A stretch of DNA of 64,000 bases, taken from contig NC_084935.1 of NCBI RefSeq assembly GCF_958298935.1, positions 12,520,501 through 12,584,500 of the forward strand. Reading direction: 5' to 3'. This document shows, in pieces, positions 21,061 through 32,330 of this stretch (positions are counted from its first letter, which is position 1; the number at the start of each line of letters is the position of its first letter). Under the pieces are notes generated by a model. It was not told the DNA's origin. It saw nothing but the letters and a program-made list of their open reading frames with translations, and did not search any database. The stretch comes from Phragmites australis. Its lineage: Eukaryota > Streptophyta > Magnoliopsida > Poales > Poaceae. The translations under genes and the position numbers were made by a program.

Positions 21061-21180
21061 AGGGTTTCAGGGGTCATGTCGGGCCCACTTGTTAGGCAAA
21101 AAATGGGCCTTGTAGTTTGCATGGGCCGCCATCTCCAGCTTCATAAGGAAAAACCTGGGCTAGGCGGGCCGATGGGCTAA
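21061..21180 (-). promoter_or_regulatory. Site II (TGGGCY) cluster and telo-box upstream of RPC8
   Basis: About 215-330 bp upstream of the RPC8 start lie GGGCCCA (21081), TGGGCC (21104, 21122), TGGGCT (21156, 21173) and a telo-box (AAACCCT on the minus strand, 21061-21067). Site II elements paired with telo-boxes are known in promoters of plant translation and housekeeping genes, which suits a Pol III subunit. Position and orientation are inferred from sequence only. Confidence 0.5.
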
Positions 21181-21186
21181 ATAGGG

Positions 21187-21800
21187 CGGGTCGGGCAGCT
21201 CAAAATCTTGGACCTTTTTTATTTTATATTTTTAAAATTCGAAAATTGCAAATATATACATCTATTTTGAAGTTTTGCAACTGGCATAAGATCTTGAAAC
21301 TTGTTTCTTTCTCATTGTATAAGTAACTATTTGAGTTGAAATTTTATAGAGAGCTAGAGGTCTGTTTAGGAAAGGTCTCAGATTAGCTCTTTGAATCAGG
21401 GAGAGCTATGTAAAACGATACTAGTCTTTGAATCAGGGAGAGCTATGTAAAACGATAGTTTGTAGTTTTATCTTTTAAAGTGATTTTTTTAAATAAAATA
21501 GATGCTGAGAGCTAAAAAATAGTTTTTCTAATTTATTTTTCGCACATAATCACTTCCTCTATAGAATTAATCTTAAATAATCACTTTCTTAAAGAATTTG
21601 GATCAAGAGAAGTCATAGATAACATCTACACCACAAAATGTTTTTAGAATTTTTCATGACAATTTTGATCCATGTTAACCTTCCAACGGGTGACAGAAAT
21701 ATAGAATTGCAAATTTTTTAAAATAGATGTATATATTTATATTTTTTGGATTTAAAAAATATTAAAAAAATTCCAAAATCTTGAACCTGACCGGGCATTA
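21187..21800. mobile_element. Possible MITE with ~80-bp imperfect terminal inverted repeats
   Basis: The left arm (TCAAAATCTTGGACC ... ATATATACATCTATTTT, 21200-21270) is repeated inverted at 21715-21795 (AAAATAGATGTATATAT ... TCCAAAATCTTGAACC). A 37-bp direct duplication containing GAATCAGGGAGAGC lies inside, at about 21388-21457. Long TIRs suggest a Mutator-like MITE, but no clean 9-bp TSD was found. Confidence 0.5.
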
Positions 21801-22153
21801 ATGATGGGATTGACTCTTTGATGGGTTGATGCAACCATCTGGAATTGAATTCCAATCCATCAATTTCTGGTTTGATACCATGCAACCATCACGTTTTTAC
21901 TCTGCAAAGGTGTATCACTTTACCCACATACTCTCTTAACCAAGTTTTTCACGTGTAGCTAGTACGCTCCTCACACTTTTCCTTTGTTGTGTGCCTTGGA
22001 CAAGCTAACAAAGCCTTTTTGCTAATACGTAAACAATACATCCACCTAGCGACATGATGGTCTAGACATTGCAGACTCCTGTGTATCATTGGGATACCTA
22101 TAAACCCAAATCGGTTATTCTAGGGTGGTTGGTGACATCTTTTAAGTATTTTA

Positions 22154-22595
22154 GATTATCTCTAACAGTTACCTTAAATTTTTATCCTCAAAAACACTAT
22201 TACAGCATCCCCTTATCACTGTTACAGCATCCCTTATTTTTTTATCTCCAGCAACTATCCTATTTTCTACCTTCTACACCTCTTTTTCTCTCTCCGGTCC
22301 CGCTGTCAGCTTCTGTAAACAGTACTGCTACAGTACTGTCGTTGTTTTCTTCCCGGCCCACTGACAGTCTCTATGCACAGTGTTGCTACATTACTGCTAC
22401 AGTGTTACGGGTGCTACAGTACTCCGCAGATTTGCAGTCCCATCTTCTCTCTCCGCAGTACTGCAGCAACACTGCATCGTTCTGTAGCACTGGAAACCGA
22501 TTCTGCTGGAGATGCTACAGTACGTGAACAGTGCCCCCCCACAAAACACTGTAGCGCCCGAATCTGCAAATTTGCTTCCTCTGCTGGAGATGACC
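22154..22595. mobile_element. Tourist-like MITE (copy 2), 442 bp, TSD TTA
   Basis: Ends are GATTATCTCTAACAG and the complement of GGTCATCTCCAGCAG, flanked by TTA (22151-22153, 22596-22598). The internal blocks TTACAGCATCCC and CAGTACTGCTACAGTACTG match copies 1 and 3. Confidence 0.8.
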
Positions 22596-22598
22596 TTA

Positions 22599-23530
22599 GA
22601 GCATCTTTAAAAGACCCTCTAAAACTAACTCTCAATATCACCGTATAGAGAGTCTTTCTAATAAAATTTACTCCCTAAATTTTTTTCTTCTTCAACAGAC
22701 TCCTAATATTCATTCCTTATATTTTCTTTTATATGTCACCGACAAGTGAATCACTCCCGCCATCTCTCTCCCCTCTCTTTTCTCCATCCGCACACAAAAG
22801 CCACGTGTCACGCGGCCGAGCTCGCCTGCGCTCGTTTTGACGATGTCCAGCACTGTGAAGCCCCTCATCTCTACCTCCTCCCACTGCCTACCAACGTCAT
22901 CGGCCTGCCGTCAAGAAACCCGAGCAGCTAGCCTTATCCTCCTGCTGTGGCTCTCCCTACTCTTCTCTCTCTCATTTGCTCTCTCGGCTAAACCCTGGCA
23001 AGTAGCAGCTTCCCTCCTCATCTGCCTCTTCTCTTATCAGATCCACATCATACAACTGTTGCAAGATACTACCTTCCTCGGCGTTCGTGTTTCCTCTGTC
23101 ATCGAGTGAAATGAGCACGCGGCTGTTTGCTCCAACGCCGATCATGGCAGGGCACTCGACTTCGCCACCGAGAAAGCCCACGGCCACCAGCCCTCTCCGA
23201 CGCCGTCGAAAGCAACCGCTCATCTGCTCAAGCCAGCACGCAGCCCGGGCTAGAGTCTTCCTTTCCTGAGCCTAGCACTACAGCATGGCTCTGCCGCCGA
23301 GGAAGCTCGTCACCGCTGGCAGTCGCGTGCGGACAAGGGGGTGGGCTCGGGGCCGGTCGGGTATTTTTGGGAGCGAGGGGGCGCTCCCCAAAAGTAGAGA
23401 GCGAGATGAATGATTTTGGAGATTGGTAAATATTGGAAGTGATATTGGGAGCTGTTGAAGCTGTATTTTAGGATGAAATTCTCTAAATTTTAATATAGGG
23501 AGTGTGATTGAGAGATTCTTGAAGATGTTA
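22599..23530. mobile_element. Second MITE-like element abutting copy 2, ~930 bp
   Basis: The left end GAGCATCTTTAAAAGA ... CTCTCAATATCAC is mirrored at the right end (GTGATTGAGAGATTC ... GAAGATG). It begins directly at the TTA that also serves as the right target duplication of the neighbour. The GC-rich interior has open frames without recognised domains, possibly captured genomic DNA. The right boundary is imperfect and the TSD is not certain. Confidence 0.55.
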
Positions 23531-24303
23531 CTAGTGGCACCTCTTTTAAATATGAAATCATGTTCCCAATCGTGGAAGCATGTTCCAGTATTAGATACGT
23601 ACATAGCTTAGCCCGTTCTATATTAGGTTTGTAGTCCATACGGCCATACGGTTAATATGGATCAATAAGTGGGAATTGTTATTAACCTTATGTGATCCCA
23701 TATTGCCGAGGAGCCTAAATATTCTGGACTATCTGCACCACCTCATAAATATCATCATATATGTAACAATTGCTCCAGCCAGATGTTGAAGTCCAATTCC
23801 ACATAAATCATATAATAGCAACTTAGTTTAGAAGAGATTGTCATGCGCAAGCTTTTAAATCGTGATTTTCTCGACTTCACGGCACGGTCCCAGAAAAGCT
23901 ACATAAGCTATCGCGACAGCTATCCTCCGTCACACCACGTCCTGCTCTCAATTCACAACTAGCTCCGATGCTATGCGTTTATGGATTCTAATTACATTGG
24001 GGCAAAAAAAACAGTACAATAGAATATCAGAGCTAAGCGCGTATCTACCGTCTCTTAAAAGCGCTCAAATGTGTGATTTATATTCTTTTATTAGCAACAG
24101 TACAATTTTTCTGTATTCCAATCATTTAGTTATTTTAGGCCAACCCAAATTCTATTAGCTTCAACCGAACCTTAGCATCAGCCTCTTCGTTTCTTCCCTC
24201 TGCATTGCCTCCTTTCTTTGTTTTTCTTCACCTGACTGCACGTTAGGTTGGAGGGAATGAGAGTTCAGATCCCAGTCTTGCAAAGATCACCATGGATCAA
24301 CAA
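23531..24303. other. No gene recognised
   Basis: Mixed AT-rich intergenic DNA. No domain-bearing ORF, clear repeat or transposon end was seen. Confidence 0.35.
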
Positions 24304-24942
24304 TCAGTTGTGCAAAACTTCACTGGCATTTCTCCGGTTTGAAGCTCTTGGTATGTAAGAAAAACTTGTACGCGGAAACTCTGTGGCATAGTGCCATAGA
24401 AGGGGTAGTTTAACCCACGAGAGCGCACGATGAATACTAAGGCTCAAGACGCATTGCCATGTACCATCGATGGAGTCAAGCTCGTGGAGCGAAACCCCAT
24501 TTAGGTAGTCAAACCTGCACTGTTCATCTATCACCGTCCTCCTATTGTAGCCGTAACTTCTACCATGGCCGTACATGCAGATTAGTAGAAGATGACTGCC
24601 ATTCAATGTGGCAATGTTGAACCCACACTTAGGAGATTCTTTCGCTGATGTGAATCTTAGTTCCCATATCATCGAGGGAAACATGTTTTGATCGCCCACA
24701 TGGACAATGATGTCCAAGTAAACTTCTCGATAATAATAGTCTTCTAAGAACATGCTAGTTATGTTCTTCAATGCCATCCAGCACTTGTCTACAATAGCCG
24801 TGAACATCAACAATAAACTCTCAAAGAATATAGCGACAGCCAAGTAGTTGTCCTGATGCATCGGCGTCCGATAAAGGGTGGCATGTTGTAAACAATGACA
24901 AAAGAGCATGCTTATGACATAGAGCTCGAAGGTCGTATCCAT
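24304..24942 (-). CDS. Unrecognised ORF, 212 codons
   Basis: From the first ATG (24942) the minus strand is open for 212 codons. The frame is open a little further upstream, to a stop near 24987, but without an ATG. The protein has no obvious signal peptide or known motif. It contains the segments VYLDIIVHVGDQ, MIWELRFTSAKESPKCGF and GVSLHELDSIDGTWQCV, which read like ordinary globular protein rather than a random frame. No introns, TIRs or LTRs flank it. It may be a grass-specific gene, a gene fragment or a chance ORF. Function is unknown. A translated search against grass proteomes would decide. Confidence 0.35.
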   Translation of the reverse strand: MDTTFELYVISMLFCHCLQHATLYRTPMHQDNYLAVAIFFESLLLMFTAIVDKCWMALKNITSMFLEDYYYREVYLDIIVHVGDQNMFPSMIWELRFTSAKESPKCGFNIATLNGSHLLLICMYGHGRSYGYNRRTVIDEQCRFDYLNGVSLHELDSIDGTWQCVLSLSIHRALSWVKLPLLWHYATEFPRTSFSYIPRASNRRNASEVLHN

Positions 24943-24975
24943 TTTGACTCCAGGGGTGGTGGCGAAGGATGACAA

Positions 24976-25554
24976 GGGACCCGATCACAAGTTATGGGGT
25001 TTAGTAGCTCGATGTTACACCTGATATCCGTGGTAACCAGTGTCATCCTTGCAAAACAATATTACTTCATTGAGAGAGGGAATGCTATATTATATTGAGA
25101 ATATTATTTTTTTCGTCCATCTTAATCAATAGTATACATTGGAAATAATAAAATATGAGGTAGTGAATATAATACATGATAAATCAGACATATGAGTTGT
25201 GTTGAGGCCACAAATTTATTTTTTAACATGCTATATGATTAATTTAGAGGTATTCATTCCAAAATCATTTTGAGTGTGCCTATGAATTATTAGTCTAATC
25301 AACTTGGATTTGTCCTTGAAATACATGGGTTCACTAATATTAGACAAAAGATCAGCTCATGCTTGTAGATCTTCATAACAGGATAAACGAAAATTAATAA
25401 TTATTTGCTGTGGGTAATTATCAGTTACTGTATCTTAGTTTGCATATTAATCGTTAGGTTGCACTACTTGATGTAGCTCATGGCTGGCCTAGAAGATGAT
25501 GAGCTGCTTGCTTTGTCCCGGTGGCTGCCACACACTCGTTGTCCATGGTCATGG
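24976..25554. other. No gene recognised
   Basis: AT-rich intergenic DNA between the unknown ORF and the hAT-like MITE. Nothing with coding or repeat structure was identified. Confidence 0.35.
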
Positions 25555-25990
25555 GTAGGGATACTAATATGGATCCGATTCCTGATTTTTCGTGAGGAAT
25601 TGTTTTATTAGGAGATGGGATAGGGAGATTTCATTTCTGATGAACTTATATGAGGATAAGAATGGGGATGGAGTGACATATATACATTTTTTAATATATA
25701 AATATACAAATATTATATTACGTACAGTAAATATTAAATTACTCTTATTCTTTTTATCTAACCTACCTGATATACATTAATAAATTACTTATTTATATTA
25801 TATATACATATATTGTTAATATATATAGAAATAATCAAATATAATATAATTTTATATTTCTATTGAAAATTCGATCCTCACAAAATTCCACTCAGAGATA
25901 GAGATAAGAAAAATCTTTTTTCCATAACTAAATAGAGATGGAGATACAGAAACATTGCTGGGTAAGGATCGATCCGGTTGCCATCTCATA
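25555..25990. mobile_element. Probable hAT-type MITE, ~436 bp
   Basis: The left end GTAGGGATACTAATATGGATC and the right end (complement TATGAGATGGCAACCGGATC) resemble the CAGGGATGGCAACGGGGAT-type ends of grass hAT MITEs. Imperfect 8-bp flanks GGTCATGG (25547) and GGTCAGTG (25991) agree at six positions. The interior is AT-rich and non-coding. Confidence 0.45.
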
Positions 25991-25998
25991 GGTCAGTG

Positions 25999-27363
25999 CC
26001 CAGGAGGTCGAACGGAAGACTCACGAGAAAGGCAGCGAAAAAGGGAATCGATGAGGGGAGCAAGCGGCCCTGTCGTTTTGCCGCGACACAGCCGTGCTTT
26101 CATCATTTCAGTAGTCGAGCAGTTCTCGTCCATTATGGACGCCCTTAGGTGGGACTCACGCCTATTGCTTAGGTGGGACTCACGCCAACAGTTATGAGAC
26201 GAAATCGACGTGACGACGAGTGAAGGCTTTTCCCCTAGAAAAGCATTTGGAGATCCGTCCTAGTAATGAATCACTATTTGGGTAACGTGGGCAACATGTA
26301 TCTAAACTTGCCCAGCCCTCCCCCAAGCGAGGTCTTCAGATTTTGGTGGAAATTGCCCTGCTCCACGGGGATTTATTTTGTTTCTTGTCCTCTAAAAAAA
26401 CTTGTGTCACTGTATATATATACGTTCTGCTACTTAACATGATCACGTGTGTCTCTACAGTGCATACATTATGTATTGCACCAAGTAAAGGTATGTATAT
26501 GCATGGCCCCTTTGGCATAGCTTCTCTGTTTCAGCTTCTCAATAATGGGGCAAAAATGCTGTGAAACGGCCAAGTAGCTAGGATGAGGAGGAGACCCTTC
26601 GTCTAACCCTTTTCGCAGGATATATGCGGCATATTCTTCCTCGTATGCCACCGTACAAATAATAATAATAAAAATAGTAATAATTAAATTAGCGTTCCCC
26701 GTCGCCGAGCGCTGACAAAGGCGACAACGTACGCCTAAACAAGCTTATCCCCTCCACTAATCTCCGATTAGTTTATTTAATTAGCCCCTAATCTTCCGCG
26801 TAGAATTGTTTACTTTGGCTAATTGTCTTGGATGCTCTAGTTTATAGTATGACCTGTACTGCTAATAATACTAGTATATTGATCCCTGCAAGCTGCAGCA
26901 GTACTGTCAATATAGTCTATGACTGGACATCTAGTTCAAACTTTTATCACGCAAAAGATTTGTGCGCATGTCGTTAAGATATCTGGTGTGATTTCAAAGG
27001 TGTCACAATCACTCCTTCCTCATCTTTAGACCCTCACCTTTCTCTACGATTTCGAATTTGAATAAGAAAAATCTTTCAATATGGATTCCGAGGTTTCGTC
27101 TGTTCGATTTGGTACCTTACAGGCGTGAATGCAAACCTTTCACTGAGATGTTGCTTAGTTAATCGAGTAAATTTAAAAACTTACGATAATTTTGACATAT
27201 GCTTAAAAAACTACAATTTCTAATATTTATTTAAAAAACTATAACTATTTTGATATATATTGTAAAAAAACTATGACTTTCTCGATATAGATTCATCTGT
27301 TATCCTCTATAACATGTAATCATAGACCCATCTATTGTCAGAGGGTGTAGGTAGATCTACAGT
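25999..27363. other. No gene recognised; small 18-bp duplication at ~26147-26187
   Basis: The phrase TTAGGTGGGACTCACGCC occurs twice, 24 bp apart. The rest of the stretch shows no recognised domain, RNA gene or transposon end. Confidence 0.35.
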
Positions 27364-29555
27364 AAGAAAATTGTAATTTTTTAACATATAACAAAATATT
27401 TATAGATTTCTAAAATGAGTACTATAAATTATAGTTTTTTTTAACATAAGTCAAATAATTATAGATTTTTGAAATTTACTCTAGTTAATCAAAACCTTCA
27501 ACTCAAATTTTAAAGCAATTCTACTCCTAAGTTTCAAGATGTGGTGGATGACTTTTCACGGTTGGAAGAAACCTATCAAAAAATTCCGAGCTAGGTTGCA
27601 GAGGCTTTAGGTCCAGTAATCTCGAGGCTTTGTGGATTGGGAAAGGTGGAGAGAAGTTGGAGAAGAGAGGAAATGGAGCTCATCTTTTTCGTCCGCTGCA
27701 AATGGTGATCTATAAAGTTGGGGGAGAAAGGTAGCGGAAGCACTTTGTGTGGCCAGCTTGATCTTGACTTTTAGTCTTTAGCTGTAAGGTCTTAAAGTAC
27801 CTTGTTTGAAAGGTTATACTTCAACAAAAAGGCAGGTGAACTGAAACCTTTAGAAATAAAATCTAAGCTTAAAATTACATGCCTTCCAATAGAGGACACA
27901 GACAAGTATAAACTGTCATAAATAGATTCTAAAATCATCTCTAACATATACTCTAAAAATTCATCCTCTATAACATTATTACAACATCCTCTAATACTAT
28001 TACAATACTCTTTATTTATTTTTTTATCTCTAACAGCTACCTATTTCCTATCTTTTATTACTTTTCTCCTCCCTCCAGACCTACAGTCAACCTCTATAAA
28101 CAGTATTACCGTTGCTACAGTAATTCAACAAATCTAGGGTCAGAGAACATTCGAGTGCTACAGTATTTTTTGGTACCATAGCAGTGGAAACCTCAGTGGC
28201 CTAAATGTGGCATTACTCTTGTGATTGGACGGCAGTCGTAGACGCCCACTGAATATTATATTGCTCATATTAATCTCCAAGATCCCAACAATTATTTTCG
28301 TAAGATCTCTCGCGTAACAGCATCGTTAGGGCTGACCTAGATGCGGACCAATGGGACGTTGTACCTTGAAAGGCAGAACTATAATTTTGAATTCATATTC
28401 TAATGAGCACAAGCTCATCCACACAGCTAGCAGCAAGCTTGAGTGTACTACTAGTAATATAATAGTAAAGGGATGAACTAGGATCAAAATTGTAATCCAT
28501 TATAACGAGATAATGTATAGTATGCATAATTTGTTCTGAAACTAATAGATAAAATTTCTCTAGTTTTTTTATTGCTTTTTTGCCTAGAAGCAAATTTAGC
28601 AGCTCATTTACTTTTGTGTCAAATAGGAGAGTGTAAGTACAATACGGTGGTATCTTCTTCTTTCTTTATATCAGTAATCTGATTGCACACTCTATTGATA
28701 ATCTGAATTTCTAAACAAACACTACTATAGAAATCATAGATGGCAGCTCATCACTGTTGATTTTACAATAACCTTGATAGAGCCGCTATGAACCGGTACT
28801 GATGTAGACTATCAGTACCAGTTTATAACACGAACCGACACTGATAGTCGGTATCAGTGCCGGTTCTAGTCACGAACCACCACTGATGGTTGCTATAGTA
28901 GATTGGATCTGAAATTTGCATTCAATCCACTTTTATCTCATGTCCTCATGTCTGCTCATCCTCGCTCCATCTAAAAATTCTAAGTCCCTAGCCTCCTCTT
29001 GTCCTCACTCCTCACCCTCCCTGTCTCTTCTCTCACTCGTTCTCTCTCTCTCTCATCTCGTGCCGTTTCTCCCTCCCTCCAGCCCCCTCGCTCATCCTCA
29101 TGTCCGCTCATCCTCGCTCCATCTAAAAATTCTAAGTCCCTAGCCTCCTCTTGTCCTCACTCCTCGCCCTCCCTCTCTTCTCTCACTCGTTCTCTCTCTC
29201 TCTCTCTCTCATCTTGTGCCGTTTCTCCCTCCCTCCAGCCTCCCCCAACTCGCGTGCGACCGTGGCTCACTGGAGTAGGGCATGGCCACCAATGAGGCAG
29301 GGGCGGGGCAGACTGATCCACGACGTGACCACCACCAAGGCGGAGCAGCGTAGCACGGCCGCCATCGAGGCGGGGCGGCATGGTCGGACCCCCTCGTTGC
29401 GCCTCCAGGAGAAGGCTAGCTGTGGCAGGATCTACTGTGTTTGCGACCGCCGTAGGATCTCGGTGTGGATATTGTCCCCCGTCGTGAGATCTCATCACGG
29501 AGACCATGGCGGATCATGATGCAGTGGCCACGACCTGGGGAGCGCGACGCCGAGC
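27364..29555. repeat. Segmental duplication, copy 1
   Basis: This segment is closely matched in the same orientation by 32331-33895. Landmarks include GATGTGGTGGATGACTTTTC, GGTTGCAGAGGCTTTAGGTC, CGTAGACGCCCACT and, at the right, CTCCAGGAGAAGGCTAGC. Relative to copy 2 it carries two extra stretches: the Tourist MITE at 27933-28201, and the left end of the CACTA element plus its flank at about 28680-28904. Confidence 0.8.
27933..28201. mobile_element. Tourist-like MITE (copy 3), 269 bp, TSD TAA
   Basis: The left end AATCATCTCTAACAT and the internal blocks ATTACAACATCC and GTTGCTACAGTAATTC match the other copies. TAA flanks it at 27930-27932 and 28202-28204. The duplicated locus near 32900 lacks this insert, which confirms an insertion. 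Confidence 0.75.
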
Positions 29556-29860
29556 AGGTCCTAGCGGCGATGGAGGAGGGCGTTGGATCCTGCCATGGCC
29601 CAAGTGACGGGCGATGGTGGGCAACAACTGATGGAAGTGGCTTGAGGTGGCTCGAGGGAGCGGCTTGAGGTGGGTGCGCAAATATTTTCTTTCTTTTTGT
29701 TTGTGGAAAAGGGCAACATTGCTGTTTGGATCCACAGACCGGCAATGATAGGAATGTTCAGTACCGGTTCTAAAACTGACACTGATAGTCAGTGACTATC
29801 AGTGCTGAGTAATCAGTGGCGTTTCAATACCTGCCAGTGATGATATGTTCTGTAGTAGTG
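28720..29860. mobile_element. Non-autonomous CACTA element, 1141 bp, TSD AAA
   Basis: Ends are CACTACTATAGAAATCAT at 28720 and the complement of CACTACTACAGAACATAT ending at 29860, flanked by AAA (28717-28719, 29861-29863). Subterminal CACTGATAGT/ACCGGTACTGA repeats are present. The interior contains a ~150-bp direct duplication (28935-29080 and 29095-29240), CT-rich tracts and a GC-rich block with no recognised domain. A family relative is at 38942-40124. Confidence 0.85.
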
Positions 29861-29863
29861 AAA

Positions 29864-30155
29864 AAAGAGAGAAGTTAATTGGATCTTCAAATAGTAAAGA
29901 AATGCACACTAAGATAAATAACTGACTATACTAGAATTTGATTGCATAATATTAGTTGCTTACTCGTTGTTTGTAACTATAGTATTAGTTATTTCACACC
30001 CTTGTTCCGTTCTCAACGGATTTTGTTTTATTAACTATTTGTTCCCCTATTTTTGTTAATTGAATTGCAATGCTCATGACCTTTTCTTCACAAAAGAAAT
30101 AGTTGTGAGCGGTGTACTCAAAATGCACTGATTTTGTGAAAGATAGCAAGCATGG
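29864..30155. other. No gene recognised (short spacer)
   Basis: Ordinary AT-rich spacer between the CACTA end and the microsatellite. Confidence 0.3.
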
Positions 30156-30157
30156 CA

Positions 30158-30242
30158 ATACATACATACATACATACATACATACATACATACATACATA
30201 CATACATACATACATACATACATACATACATACATACATACA

Positions 30243-30278
<36 letters not shown>

Positions 30279-30337
30279 CATACATACATACATACATATA
30301 CATACATACATATATATATATATACATATATATATAC

Positions 30338-30371
<34 letters not shown>
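30158..30371. repeat. (CATA)n/(TA)n compound microsatellite
   Basis: About 27 near-perfect CATA units up to ~30269 pass into interrupted CATA and TATA runs. Both strands read open here as Tyr/Ile/His/Thr- or Met/Tyr/Val/Cys-rich frames, none of which is a gene. Confidence 0.95.
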
Positions 30372-30372
<1 letters not shown>

Positions 30373-30546
30373 GACAGAAGATACGGTGGCAGAGGTTCAT
30401 GCAAGCCAAATGGGGACATGACCCCTCCTTGTTCAAATTTGTTATGAGAGCACTTTATTTCGTCATTTTCACACTCACCATCGCCCCTCTATATTTTTGT
30501 AACTGTTCTTATTTGTAATCTGTTGGCCTTTTATTTATAATTAATG

Positions 30547-31190
30547 CACTACGTGAAAAATAGATAAATAAGACACTATATAAGTGATGATTCCTGTTAC
30601 GATCCGTCACTTATATAGCCTCGAGTCGAGATTGGATCATGACCTATCACCTATGATAGGTCATCAACGACGGGTCATAAAGTTATCCGTTACTGATGAT
30701 ATTAGTGACGGGTGAAATTGTGACTCGTCACTAATGATCAACTCATCAGTGACGAGTCGTCCTAGGCTAGTCATCAGTGACAGATTATATTACGACCTAT
30801 CACTGATGACTCACTTATAACTCATCACTGATAACTCACTTATGACTTATCATCAGCGGGGGTCTCCCCAAATAAAAGTAGAACAAGTCTCCCCTGCCCT
30901 ATCGCCCCCACCTATCCTCAATGGTGTCGTGGCCATCCGATCCGTGCTCGCCGCCCCCACCATACTAACTCAACTTCGTCGGGTGGGTCCTTTGACACCC
31001 CCACCATCGACACTACCTGCCAGCCGATCGTGGTTCTATTGTTGCCGTTGTCACCTCACCGCACCACCAAACCGCATCTCACTGCTTATCCATCCGCCGT
31101 CCCGGGCCTCCCTTTTAAGCCTAGCGAGCATTTCAAAACCTCTAACTCTAACCCTTACTGGTAGTGTTCAGGTTCTCATCGACTGAAATC
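30547..31190. mobile_element. CACTA fragment (left end), GACGGGTCA family
   Basis: It starts CACTACGTGAAAAATAGAT at 30547 and continues with GTGACGGGT/ATCACTGATGACTCA repeats, as in the element at 7161. From about 30860 a GC-rich non-repetitive block follows, perhaps captured DNA. No matching right terminus is visible before the next element, so this copy is truncated. Confidence 0.6.
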
Positions 31191-31576
31191 CATCACATTT
31201 TTAGGTGGTTGAAGAATAGGAGGTGTGAATAAGAAAATGTTTACGAAAAGTTTGTACAATAAAAAATCCATTATGAATTGCAGCAAAAGGGTCTTCTCGG
31301 ATCTAGTAGTTAGTAGTATGGCTGATGCACTATCTAACTCGAGTTCAAATCCTCACGTTTCCTCAAATATGTTGGGATGTTTCTCCCCTCAATCTCGTTA
31401 TCTTTATTATGCACCGTAGTGGCTGGGGATCACTTATCACGTCTTGTTGACATATGCTCCATATGTATGGTTGTCCAAACGCACTTTGTAAAGGCAGTAT
31501 CATGGCTGGTGGCGGAGATAGATTTATTTAGTGCGGCTACTTTGATATAACAAAGTTTTACATCTTAGATTCTAAT

Positions 31577-32330
31577 CACTACATGAAAAATAAACAAAGT
31601 AGACACTACATAAATAATAGATCGTCATGATCCGTCACTTATGTAACATTAGGTCGAGGCCTAACTATGACCCGTCACTGATGATATTAGTGACGGATCA
31701 TTCTACGCTAGTCATCAATAACAAGTCAAGTTACAACCTATTACTTATGATTTGTCATCAGTGACAGATGATATTACGATCCATCACTGATGACTCAGTT
31801 CTGTTATTAGAGCTAGCCAGATTCTATTTTTTCTTACTTAATTTGTCAAACTAAATACTAAATGTATTGTGCAGATCTAAAAAGATGATGTGCAAAAAGA
31901 CTACAACCCTGCTATAGCTGAACATTTACGTATAAAAGCATAAATATAAACACTAAACTTATAACCATACTATAGCTAAGATTCAAACCAAAGAGGTATG
32001 AGACTACAAACATTTGCAAAAAAATGCATCAACAAGTTACAACTTATATTTAGCCTATTTAATAAATTTTCATTCACAAGTTGAACAAAATTGGTGTATG
32101 GTACGATAGCGTAGTATGCATAAATATTTTTTTTAATTTTCTTTTATTTTTTCTCACCTCAGTAACACTAAAATATGAATTATTGTATATTTTTACTCAA
32201 GTTTGATGTAAGGGATGACGGCTATAGATACAAACGTGTATTTCAAAAATAGTGCAGAAACTTGAAGGGACGAGAACTCAATCTTCTAAATAGAATTTAG
32301 CCTCAAAAATTTGCAGAACCCGACAAGTGA
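31577..32330. mobile_element. CACTA fragment (left end), same family as 7161-8906
   Basis: It starts CACTACATGAAAAATAAAC at 31577 with the same subterminal repeats. Its interior at 32150-32330 (TATTTTTACTCAAGTTTGATG, AAAATAGTGCAGAAACTT) aligns with 7950-8150 of the complete element. It is cut at about 32330, where segmental duplication copy 2 begins. Confidence 0.7.

Noticed and set aside
29151..29519. 122-codon ORF in the AAA-flanked CACTA
   Set aside because: No domain; starts in low-complexity CT repeats. Possible captured DNA at most.
30158..30371. Possible CRISPR-like or satellite array
   Set aside because: Unit is 4 bp with no spacers; a plain eukaryotic microsatellite.
30112..30447. 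Tyr/Ile/His/Thr- and Met/Tyr/Val/Cys-rich ORFs
   Set aside because: Pure translation of the CATA microsatellite.
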